From contig CAYOQJ010000079.1 in the NCBI GenBank assembly GCA_964406095.1, positions 6,375-70,374 on the forward strand: DNA of 64,000 bases. Reading direction: 5' to 3'. Below the pieces are notes generated by a model that did no database searches, was not told where the DNA came from, and worked only from the letters and a program-made list of their open reading frames with translations. Numbering within the stretch: the stretch's first letter is position 1; each line of letters opens with the position of its first letter. Of this stretch, positions 1-9,500 are shown piece after piece. The translations under genes and the position numbers were made by a program. This stretch comes from M55B167 sp964406095. GTDB lineage: Bacteria; Verrucomicrobiota; Kiritimatiellia; RFP12; UBA1067.

Positions 1-1
1 T

Positions 2-1771
2 CTGCCTATGGTTGCATATTTTGCAGTGTTGTTTCTGTTCGGTCTGTTCAGCGGCGTCTATATTCCCGCAACTGCGCGGTTGTTGCCGTCAACCGCTCTG
101 CGTACAGGTTCGGCTGTGGAACTGTATGATCACTTTGGCGGCGCTGTCGGTGGCTTGCTGATCGGCATACTGTTTCTTCCCATATTTGGCATCACGCAGA
201 CTCTGTTTTTGCTTGCTGTGCTTCTCGCCATAAATATTTATCCGGTTCTTTTCGCTCCCGCAATTCGTAAGGTACTTCCCGCTGTTTGTTACACCGATCG
301 TTTACGTGCCGTCGGCTATATTCTCTTCGGAGTGTCGGCATTTTTTCTTATAAACTATCATGTAATGTCGAGCAAAGATGATGCCAATGGTTCCGGTTAC
401 GAAGAGGCGGCTGAGATGCTGAAACAACAGGCGGCAGGGACAAGTATACGTATCTTCGATTCGCGGAAACAAGCACCTGGTATTTTTGGCTATGGAGGCC
501 CGCTCTGGATGGCTGTGGCAATTGACGATGAAAATCATCTGACGGATTACAAAATTTACCAGCATCAGGAAACTCCGAGCTATCTGCGCATGACAGAACC
601 ATGGATGAAGCAGTTTATCGGAGATGACCTTTCCAGTCGCCAGTTGCAGGGTATCGACGCTGTGAGTGGCGCAACCCTCACCTGTAACGCATTTAAAAAG
701 ACTCTCATAACAGGTGCCGCGAGTTTTCAGGGAAAACAAAGTGCGCAGCCTCGTTCGATGCCGCTAACAGGTTACGCCTCCCTGTTGATTTTTGCACTGT
801 TGTGTGCATCAGCCTTGTTTTTACGCAAAAAGGCAGGGAGCAGGGAACGTCGTTTGTTTCTGATCCTGGTTCTTCTGCTGATGGGTGTTCATTTGAACAT
901 GCAGTATTCGACCGATCATCTCTTGCGCTTGCTGGCACTGGAACTGCCTCCGTTGCGCTCCCTTGTGCCGTTTTTGCTGAGTGTGGCAGTGCCTCTGCTT
1001 GTTATGTTGTTTGGCAATATCTATTGTGGCTGGCTCTGTCCGTTTGGAGCATTGCAGGAGCTGGCTGGCTGTTGCATCCGCCGTACACCGGATAAAACAA
1101 TCTGGCGGTATGCGAGGTTTGTTAAATATATTTTGCTGTCTGCTCTGGTGATCTTCTTCGGTTGCGGGGGGGGAGGTGAAATATATACAGCGGACCCGCT
1201 TGTTTCATTCTTCAGTTGCGCTCGTTCGACTGTGATTCTCTGTTTCGGGGTGGCTACGGTTGTACTGTCACTGTTTTTCGGACGCTTCTGGTGTCGTAAT
1301 ATCTGTCCTGCAGGCGCATTTTTGTCACTGTTAAACCGTATCCGTTTGTTACGGCGCTGGATTCCGGATGTGCCGTTTGCCCGCTGCGACTACGGCGTGA
1401 CTCACAGAGATGAGCTTGACTGCATTTGTTGTGACCGCTGCCGCTATCAGGATAGTGCGCAATCTCGAAAATGCGCAAATACGCGAGTTGGAAAGATGAA
1501 ATTATTCGCCCACTGTTCGCTTCGCGAGATCATTCTGCTGATTTCAGTGGTTGCAGTAGCTGCGCTGTGGTTGAGTCAGATGCGATACACTCAGGAAAAA
1601 CGCGGTATTCTGAAAAATACATCGAAGGTTCTACCGATCACGGGAAAAGTCCGCAATGCAGATATGGATATTATACGTAACAAAATCCGACGCAGTGAAC
1701 TGTCTGATCACGAGGCACTGTATTACGATAAGCTGGAAAACCTCCAAAACTCCGCCCGCAAGTCGGAGTAG
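2..1771 (+). CDS. Membrane FMN-binding / NapH-NosR-like polyferredoxin fusion (5' end outside window)
   Basis: Membrane electron-transfer protein whose reading frame is open to the left edge, so the start is missing; the ATG at 8 is probably internal. Residue numbers count from that ATG. Residues 1-85 are hydrophobic and resemble the membrane part of fused MFS/spermidine-synthase proteins (inference from pattern). After a further membrane segment (about 100-117), an FMN-binding-type domain ends in the flavinylation motif SGAT (220-223). More membrane helices follow, with NapH/NosR-type cysteine motifs CGWLCP (340-345) and CRNICP (429-434) and a Cys-rich stretch (472-489). In known families such proteins pass electrons between quinol or ferredoxin and a covalently bound FMN facing outside. 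An apbE gene that could attach FMN lies at 18855. It ends with TAG. The domain assignment is firm; the physiological partner is unknown. Confidence 0.75.
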   Translation: MPMVAYFAVLFLFGLFSGVYIPATARLLPSTALRTGSAVELYDHFGGAVGGLLIGILFLPIFGITQTLFLLAVLLAINIYPVLFAPAIRKVLPAVCYTDRLRAVGYILFGVSAFFLINYHVMSSKDDANGSGYEEAAEMLKQQAAGTSIRIFDSRKQAPGIFGYGGPLWMAVAIDDENHLTDYKIYQHQETPSYLRMTEPWMKQFIGDDLSSRQLQGIDAVSGATLTCNAFKKTLITGAASFQGKQSAQPRSMPLTGYASLLIFALLCASALFLRKKAGSRERRLFLILVLLLMGVHLNMQYSTDHLLRLLALELPPLRSLVPFLLSVAVPLLVMLFGNIYCGWLCPFGALQELAGCCIRRTPDKTIWRYARFVKYILLSALVIFFGCGGGGEIYTADPLVSFFSCARSTVILCFGVATVVLSLFFGRFWCRNICPAGAFLSLLNRIRLLRRWIPDVPFARCDYGVTHRDELDCICCDRCRYQDSAQSRKCANTRVGKMKLFAHCSLREIILLISVVAVAALWLSQMRYTQEKRGILKNTSKVLPITGKVRNADMDIIRNKIRRSELSDHEALYYDKLENLQNSARKSE

Positions 1772-1933
1772 CCTCTCAGCGATTCTGTTGAACTGGCTGT
1801 AGAATCAGGTAACTCATGAATTGGGCGGTCATCGATGTATAACTCCCCAGTGTTGCCACCTGTTGCGAACAGAGGTCAAGCATCGGGTCTGGCTGGCGTA
1901 TAAAAATATTGCCTGTCACTAATTATTCTTGGA

Positions 1934-2692
1934 TTGTTCAGTGAAGAAGATATTGCGTGGTATCGGTGCAGAGTTGCGGAACTGGATGCGGGAAACTCCG
2001 CCGGGGTGATGCTCACTATGCCTGGCACGGCCTTCGGAGATATTGCTTTGGTGCCGGGGCCGTGGATGAAGCATCCGAAAGGTATCCGTGATGTCGAGGA
2101 GTGGTACGTATCGACTGCGATCAGGAAAGAGTACGTGCGGGCTATTTTTGAGCGACAATGCGAAATAGGCCTGAAGAATTTGGAGACTCTGATCGACCTG
2201 TTGGGTGATCGTGTGCTGGCGGTTTTTTTGACCGGGACGGATTTCGGCACGCAACGCGGGCTGTTCTTCGGCAGTGACGCCTATAGGGAACTTTTCAAAC
2301 CCTATCATAAACGGGTGAATGACCTCATTCATGCACGATCGAGCTGGAAGACGTTCATCCATTCCTGTGGAGCGGTGTCAGAACTGATACCGGAGTTTAT
2401 CGAAGTCGGTTTTGATATTCTTAATCCGGTTCAATGTTCGGCAACAGGCATGGATGCAAGGATGCTGAAGAGTGAGTTCGGGAATCAAATCACCTTCTGG
2501 GGTGGCGGATCAAACACGCAGCAGACGCTTCCCTTCGGCGGGCCCGAGGAGGTTTACCGTGAGTGCCGGGAGCGCATCGAGATTTTCGGCGAGGGTGGCG
2601 GCTTTGTCTTTAATGCCATTCACAATGTCCAGGCAACCACGCCTACCGAAAATATGCTGGCAATGTTCAGAGCCATCAGGGATAGCCATTAG
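1934..2692 (+). pseudogene. 5'-truncated URO-D-family (methyltransferase/decarboxylase-like) gene
   Basis: The 252 residues match the C-terminal two thirds of uroporphyrinogen-decarboxylase superfamily proteins of the kind common in PVC bacteria, many of which are thought to act in methyl transfer and not in haem synthesis. The family is usually 340-390 residues, so roughly 100 or more N-terminal residues are missing. The only start available is a TTG at 1934, and an in-frame TAA at 1901 closes the frame upstream. The part corresponding to the later barrel strands is well kept, including the HSCG segment that in this family precedes the conserved central helices. No N-terminal fragment is visible in other frames between 1772 and 1930, so this looks like a deletion and not a frameshift. 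A translated short form cannot be excluded. Confidence 0.65.
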
Positions 2693-2762
2693 CGGCAGAG
2701 TCAGTTGCGAAACTGGGAAAGTGAATATGAAATACTGAAACAATAAAAGCGAAAGGGATAAA

Positions 2763-5003
2763 ATGCTAAAGAGGACGAAAATTATTTTGATTGGTATGGT
2801 TGTGTTGGCGGCCAGCCTGCACGCTGTAGAATTACATGTTGCTATCGATGGGAATGACTCCAACCCTGGTACAATTTCGGCACCGCTACGCACAATTCAG
2901 CGTGGTGCGTCTCTTGCGCAGCCGGGTGATATTATCACGGTGCATGCGGGCGTTTATCGTGAGCGCATTAACCCGCCGCGCGGCGGCAATTCCGATACCA
3001 GACGCATTGTTTATCGGGCTGCACCAGGCGAGAAAGTCGAAATTAAAGGATCGGAGCCTGTTAAAGGCTGGGTTAAAATCGAGGGCGATGTCTGGCAAGT
3101 GACGATCCCCAACGCTTTCTTTGGCGAATTTAATCCTTACAATGACCTCATTGCCGGTGACTGGTTCAAACCAAAAGGCCGAAAACATCATACAGGAGCC
3201 GTTTATTTAAACGGCGAATGGCTGGCGGAAGCGGCCAGCATGGAAAACCTTTTCTCCAAAGAAAGAGATTCGGTATCAGCTTTAATAAAGGACGGCTGTT
3301 TGCTAAACGTGGCGTGGTTTCGTGTTGGCAGGGAAGGAAATGAGGTTCCCGCTATCCGCTATGCGGCACAGGCTACCGTAAAGAATGCGCCATGTGTCGA
3401 GGGTGGTGAGTGCATCGGGTGGATCGAAGCAGGTGATTGGGTTCGCTATGACGACATCAATTTTGGCGACGGGACAACGGATGTGAAAATTCGGGTAGCC
3501 TCGGCTACCGCAGGCGGTGTGATTGAACTTCGTTTGGATTCACCCGAAGGGGAGTTGCTCGGTAAATCGCTGGTGCCGAATACGGGAGGGTGGCAGTCAT
3601 GGTCGTCGGCCGATGTCAAGATCAAACCGACTGCAGGTATCAAGAGACTTTGTATGTTGTTTAAAAACCCGCCATCGGTGGATTGCCAGGATAAGTTGTG
3701 GTGGGGTCAGGTTGACAAGGACAATACGACCATTATGGCGCAGTTCAAGGGAGTTGATCCTAACAAGGAACTGGTAGAGATCAATGTCCGACGTACCATC
3801 TTTTATCCGGACAAGCCAGGCCGGAATTACATTACTGTGCGTGACTTCATTATGCGACATGCTGCTACGCCATGGGCACCGCCCACGGCTGAGCAGATCG
3901 GGTTGATCGGCACACATTGGAGTAAGGGGTGGATCATTGAAGGTAATACTGTCAGTCACTCAATCTGCTCGGGCATTTCTCTGGGCAAATATGGCGATGC
4001 GTTTGACAACACCTCGGATAATTCAGCAAAGGGTTATATTAAGACGATCGAACGTTCGTATGCTCATACGATCCCGTGGACCAAGGAAAACATCGGCAAC
4101 CATGTTGTCCGCAACAACCATATCTCGCATTGCGAACAGGCAGGAATTGTCGGAAGCCTCGGGTGTGCATTCAGCACAGTCACCGACAACACCATCCATG
4201 ATATCCATGTGCGTCGGCTCTTCGGGGGTGCCGAAATGGCAGGCATCAAGTTTCATGGCCCGATTGATGTTGAAATCAGTGGCAATCTTATCTTCAGAAC
4301 GACCTTAGGACTATGGCTCGACTGGATGTCACAAGGGACACGCGTATCCCGGAATCTTCTTTACTCGAATGCACGTGATGTACACGTAGAGGTCAATCAT
4401 GGACCGTTCCTTTTTGACAACAATCTATTTTTGTCAGATGTTAATTTGATTGATGCTTCGGAAGGTGGCGCATACGTTTACAACCTGTTTGCCGGAAAAA
4501 TTTTGAGTAGACCGCAGAGTCGTATTACGCCATATCATCCGGCGCACTGCACGAGCACGGCGGGTATGGCCAATATCGAAGGTGGCGACAATCGGTTTTA
4601 CAACAATGTTTTCGTGAGGAAGAGCGGTATGAGTTGTTATGATCGGGCGGTCTTGCCGATATGGGCTGACGGGAATATATTTTTCAAGGGTACGACACCA
4701 TGTAAACAGGAATCTGCTCCAACTCTCTATCCGGAGGTCGACCCATCCGTCAAGGTGATCGAAGATGATCAGGGCATACAAATCGATATCAAGCTTAATC
4801 GGAGCTGGTCTGGCGATGCTAAACGCAAGTTGATCACGAACGAGCTGTTGGGGACAACGAAGGTTTCAGGCTGCATGTATGAGAATCCTGATGGTTCGCC
4901 AATCATAGTTAACACCGACTTCTTAGGTGTGCGTCGGAGTGAAACTGATCCGATGGCTGGTCCCTTTGAAAAGGATATTTCGTCGAAAATAAAGGTCAGG
5001 TAA
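2763..5003 (+). CDS. Secreted right-handed beta-helix protein with inserted CBM-like domain
   Basis: A 746-residue exported protein. A signal peptide covers about residues 1-21 (basic start, hydrophobic core, AxxLHA end). A DUF1565/pectate-lyase-like start follows (residues 24-105, with the typical 'GNDSNPGTISAPLRTIQ' pattern). Residues about 205-320 look like a family 6-type carbohydrate-binding module (GDWVRYDDINFGDG). The parallel beta-helix continues to about residue 600 with repeated asparagine-rich turns ('GNTVSHS', 'NNHISH', 'DNTIHD', 'GNLIFR', 'NNLFL'). Such proteins bind or cleave polysaccharides outside the cell. No catalytic residues can be assigned. An AAAGGGA ribosome-binding site precedes ATG 2763. 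The MFS transporter begins 1 nt after its stop, so the two are almost certainly co-transcribed and may handle the same sugar. Confidence 0.8.
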   Translation: MLKRTKIILIGMVVLAASLHAVELHVAIDGNDSNPGTISAPLRTIQRGASLAQPGDIITVHAGVYRERINPPRGGNSDTRRIVYRAAPGEKVEIKGSEPVKGWVKIEGDVWQVTIPNAFFGEFNPYNDLIAGDWFKPKGRKHHTGAVYLNGEWLAEAASMENLFSKERDSVSALIKDGCLLNVAWFRVGREGNEVPAIRYAAQATVKNAPCVEGGECIGWIEAGDWVRYDDINFGDGTTDVKIRVASATAGGVIELRLDSPEGELLGKSLVPNTGGWQSWSSADVKIKPTAGIKRLCMLFKNPPSVDCQDKLWWGQVDKDNTTIMAQFKGVDPNKELVEINVRRTIFYPDKPGRNYITVRDFIMRHAATPWAPPTAEQIGLIGTHWSKGWIIEGNTVSHSICSGISLGKYGDAFDNTSDNSAKGYIKTIERSYAHTIPWTKENIGNHVVRNNHISHCEQAGIVGSLGCAFSTVTDNTIHDIHVRRLFGGAEMAGIKFHGPIDVEISGNLIFRTTLGLWLDWMSQGTRVSRNLLYSNARDVHVEVNHGPFLFDNNLFLSDVNLIDASEGGAYVYNLFAGKILSRPQSRITPYHPAHCTSTAGMANIEGGDNRFYNNVFVRKSGMSCYDRAVLPIWADGNIFFKGTTPCKQESAPTLYPEVDPSVKVIEDDQGIQIDIKLNRSWSGDAKRKLITNELLGTTKVSGCMYENPDGSPIIVNTDFLGVRRSETDPMAGPFEKDISSKIKVR

Positions 5004-5004
5004 C

Positions 5005-6342
5005 GTGGGAAATGTTGAAATACTGAAGAAAGATGACTCTCAGGAGAGAAACTCCCGTTTTATTCTGCCTTGCCTTGTGGCAACGCTAGGCGGGTTGCTC
5101 TTCGGCTATGATACCGCAGTGATCTCTGGCGGCATCGGGTTTTTGAAGCAACACTTTGTGCTCACGGCCACGCAGGAAGGCTGGGCGGCTTCCTCTGCTT
5201 TGTTTGGTTGCGTCCTAGGCGTTTGTGTCACAGGTTGGTTCAGCGACCGGTTCGGGCGTAAGAAGGCTTTGATCATTGCCGCGGTTCTGTTTTTGATTTC
5301 CGCCATTGGCTCCGCCCTTCCGCGGTCGCTCACTGAGTTCGTCGTTTATCGGGTACTGGGTGGCATCGGTGTGGGAGTTGCGTCGATGGTCTCTCCCATG
5401 TATATTGCCGAGATGGCCCCTGCTCGTCTGCGCGGACGGCTGGTATCCGTCAATCAGATCGCGATTGCCACCGGCATGCTCATGGCCTATTTCGTTAACA
5501 CTTTTATTGCGATCGGCCGGGCAGAGGCTTGGAATGTCGCGCATGGCTGGCGTTGGATGTTCGGCGCGGAGGCCTTGCCCTGCATCTGCTTTCTTGTTCT
5601 GCTCTTCTTTGTGCCGGAGAGTACGCGCTGGCTAAAGGGTCTGCATCGGGACAAGCACTCCACCTGGAAGACCGTACTCTCCGGCAGGATGCGCCGCCTG
5701 CTCGTGACCGGTGTCATTCTGGCCGTTATTCAGCAGGTGACGGGCATCAACGTCATTCTCTATTATGCGCCTAAAATCTTTCAGTCTTTGGGTGTCGAGG
5801 GCGATACTTCCATGATCAACACCACTATCATTGGCGGGTGCATGTTGCTCTTCACCCTAGTTGCAGTCGTGTGGGTCGACAAATGGGGACGTCGTCCTCT
5901 GCTTCTCTGGGCCTGCGCTGGCATGGCTTTTGCGCTTTTCGCCTTCAGTTATACCGCCTATATGCAGATAGCAGGTGTGATCGGTCTGGTTCTGATCATT
6001 CTTTACATCGCGAGTTTTTCGATCGCTATGGGTCCCGTGGTCTGGGTTGTACTCTCTGAAATGTTTCCGAACAACATTCGGGGACGAGCCTTGTCCGTCG
6101 CGACCTTCGCGTTGTGGGTTTCAAATTATCTTGTATCGCAGACCTTTCCGATACTCAACGACAACGATTTTCTGGTCAAACATTTTCACCATGCTTTTCC
6201 CTTCTGGGTCTACGGCGGACTCTGCATCTTTTCATTCATCTTTGTTTGGAAATATATTCCTGAGACGAAGGGCAAAACGCTTGAAGAGATCGAACAGCGA
6301 TTGCTTGATAAATCAAGTGTATTTTCAACTTTCGGGATGTAG
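5005..6342 (+). CDS. MFS sugar porter family transporter
   Basis: A 12-helix sugar:H+ symporter-like protein of 445 residues in the inner membrane. Sugar-porter signatures are all present: GYDTAVISG in helix 1, DRFGRKKAL after helix 2, PESTRWL after helix 6, QQVTGINVILYYAP in helix 7, DKWGRRPLL, and PETKGKTLEEIE at the end. The central cytoplasmic loop between helices 6 and 7 is short (about 25 residues; XylE/GalP-type proteins have about 60). The start is a GTG at 5005, one base after the stop of the beta-helix gene, which suggests translational coupling. Substrate is probably a hexose, pentose or deoxy sugar released by the neighbouring secreted protein; the sequence alone does not decide which. 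Confidence 0.88.
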   Translation: MGNVEILKKDDSQERNSRFILPCLVATLGGLLFGYDTAVISGGIGFLKQHFVLTATQEGWAASSALFGCVLGVCVTGWFSDRFGRKKALIIAAVLFLISAIGSALPRSLTEFVVYRVLGGIGVGVASMVSPMYIAEMAPARLRGRLVSVNQIAIATGMLMAYFVNTFIAIGRAEAWNVAHGWRWMFGAEALPCICFLVLLFFVPESTRWLKGLHRDKHSTWKTVLSGRMRRLLVTGVILAVIQQVTGINVILYYAPKIFQSLGVEGDTSMINTTIIGGCMLLFTLVAVVWVDKWGRRPLLLWACAGMAFALFAFSYTAYMQIAGVIGLVLIILYIASFSIAMGPVVWVVLSEMFPNNIRGRALSVATFALWVSNYLVSQTFPILNDNDFLVKHFHHAFPFWVYGGLCIFSFIFVWKYIPETKGKTLEEIEQRLLDKSSVFSTFGM

Positions 6343-6507
6343 AGTTGCAAGCCTTTAAACTCTGATGATAAAGAGGGGGCTCATGAAGATTTGGAAGAAA
6401 TAAAATGTACACATGCTGTTAGGTATATGGCCGTATTGGCAGCGCTATTATGCGGAAAAGCTGCGTTTCTTTTGAGAATCAACAAAGTTGAAAAAAGTGA
6501 GGAAAAA

Positions 6508-9500
6508 ATGCAAAATAAAGGAAGAAAGAGATTTGTCTGGGTGACACTTTTGGGAGTTGGGATGACGTTTGCGTCGTGCCTTTTCGGAGGTGATGTTTTC
6601 TGGAGCGGAGCAACCAGTCAAAACTGGCATACGCCGTCGAACTGGAGTAGTGGGAGCGTGCCGACAAATGGAGACACAGCGGTGATTGATCCCGCGCAGC
6701 AAGCTGTGACGCGTTGGGATTTTCAGTTGACGAATGACGCAGAAGTGGCGGGAATCCGCTTTACTAATCTGACGCAGACAGTGAGTGGTAGCGCATCAGG
6801 AAAATTTGCACTGTCGTTGGGAGATGAGGGCGTAAGTGTATCTGGCGCGGCTGTAACTCTGGCGTTGCCCTGCGTGGTAGCAGCACCGCAGGTGTGGGCC
6901 GTCACGACAGGAGCGGAACTGATCCATTCAGGAGAACTGAGGGGTTCAGCGAAAATTGCTAAAACAGGCGAAGGTCGAGCTTGGCTAATGGGCAAAAGCG
7001 TTTTTTCAGGGAGCTACCAAGTCAATGAGGGTGTATTGAAAGGCGTAAGCGAATACTCGATGCCTGTGGCAGATGGTCTAAATGTCTGGCTGGATGCTTC
7101 CGCCATAGCGACAATTATAACCAATAGTGCTGGAGCGATAACCGTCTGGTCAAACCGTGTCGGCACATCGGTGATGACGCCTGTTGACGGCGGAGGACCT
7201 CTGTGGGTCGCAAATGCTGTGAGAGGCAAGCCAGCGGCCCGTTTCAATTCAGCCGACAGCAACGGATTGGTTATGCACTCTGGTTATGCAAACAATACCA
7301 ATGTTGTGACGGTTTTTGTGGTGACGCAACGACGTGGCAAACAAGGGGCGTCTTTTGCCGGAATTCTATCTATCTTTAAAGATGGCGAAATGGATTATAA
7401 CACATCGACCGGTACCGTTTTCTTTCGTTTTGGAAGTAACACCACACCCGCCTACACATTATTTTGTGATCGCGATAATGTTACTAAAGCCGGGCAGATT
7501 CACGTTTCACGAGAAACGCCGGTATGCCTGATGGCACGATATGACGGGCAGTCGCTTGCATTGGTGCAGGACGGTGTCTTGCCCGGAAGCGTGAATACTC
7601 ATGCTAAATTGACCCAGTCGTTTGATGCAGATCGGCTGATACTCGGCAACCGGCCGATGTCAAACTACGCTTACCCTTTTGATGGGGATGTGTCCGAGGT
7701 ATTGATCTACAATCGTGTACTGACTGTAGCCGAAGAGCAGCAGGTGTTCGCTTACCTGCGTCAGAAATGGCAGAGGCCTGTTACACTCGAGACGGTGCTC
7801 AGTGAAGCATCGCTCTGGTTTGATGCAGCACAACCCGAGATGATCGTGACAAATACATTTGGAGGCGTTGTGGCTTGGTCGAATTTGGTTTCCGAAAGCA
7901 CTCTCACACCTTTAACCAATGCGACTCCATTGTTCGTAAATCAGAGTGTGAACGGCTTGCCAGCTGTGCGCTTCGGCAAGGATTTGAACAACGGTCTTAA
8001 GACCACGGGAGGTTACTGGAACAGGGGGAAAGCGTTGACGGTTTTTGTGAGTCTGGTTCCGCATGCCAGTCAATCTAGGTATGCAGGTGTTGTTTCCGTG
8101 GTTGGCTTGGGAAACGATTATAACGCAGCAGCAAATGCTGTTGCTATTTATACATCAGATTTTATGCAGCGCAGATGGGGTGCTCACCGGCAGAACAATG
8201 TTCTGTCTGAGGCGATTTTAATTCCTGATCAGTCTTCTTTCTTGATGTCACATTTTGACGGAAGTGCACACAAATTCTCGCTGAACGGCACTGTGCTGGG
8301 GGCACCGGTTGTGAGTGATCAGACTTTTAATGCACAGGTTCTGTATTTAGGTACAAGATGCTATGAAACTGCTGTTCCCCCCACATTCAATGGCGATATC
8401 CAGGAGGTGATTGTTTACAATCGAACTCTGTCGTCAGTTGAAGAGAATCTTATAAACGAGTACTTGGACAAGAAATGGCGCAAGGTGGATGATCTTGACA
8501 TACTATTGGCGGATGCCGCTGTTCATTTGGATGCCAGCGAGGCCATGTCGGTTGTCACCAATGCGGCTGGCCAAGTTGTCACTTGGTCAAATCTCACCTC
8601 TGATGCCGTGATGACCGTTCCGACCGAACACGGCTGCGTTGGACCACAGTGGGTTGCGGGTGCGATGAATAATCGGCCTGTGATGCGCTTTGACAACTTG
8701 CAGACAAATGGCTTATTTATGCAATCAGGTTATACAAATATCGAGGCGGGTCTGACAGCTTTCGTCTTGTTGAGGCGTATGAACTTGATCACTTGGGCCG
8801 GCATTTTGTCGGCTTATAACGCATCCAAAATTAATGATTGGGGCAATACGGCAAGTGTGGTCCTTTTACAAGCAGATGATAGCTCATACAAATACACATT
8901 GTACAGCCATCGAGTGAACCATCTGGGGTCTGTTGCGGATATTCCTTATAACGAACCTGTATGTCTGATGTCGGCATTCGACGGGCTCAAGCACACTATT
9001 GCGGTGAATGGAGTCTCTGCATCGACGGCTGTGTCGAGCGGACTGTTTGATGCAAATCGCCTATGCTTGGGCGTACGCTGGTGTAATGGCACCATGCGGT
9101 ATCATTTCTCAGGAGATATCGCTGAGGTTCTAGTCTACAACCGATCGCTTTCATCTGAAGAGACTGCTCGGATTAACGACCATATGCGCGAAAAGTGGCA
9201 ACAGTCGCCCTCCGACACTTTGGAAGGTTTGTTAAGCAGTGCCCAGCTATGGCTGGACGCATCGGTGTCCGACACACTGACGACTAACGAGAGTGGGTTG
9301 GTCACGTTCTGGTCTAACCTCGTTGTAAACACGCCCGTCGCATTGATTCCACATGTGGGTGGGACTGGGCCTGCGATAATCGCGAATGGCATGAACGGAA
9401 AAACAGTGCTTCGCTTCAATAAGGATGCGGGTGCCACACAGGGGCTGATGGTGAGTCAGGGTTTCGCGCTTACAAATGCAGCTGCTACGGCGATCATGGT

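Noticed and set aside
6391..6507. Upstream extension of the LamG protein to 6391
   Set aside because: It would add 39 residues before a normal signal peptide, and the ATG at 6508 has the better ribosome-binding site.
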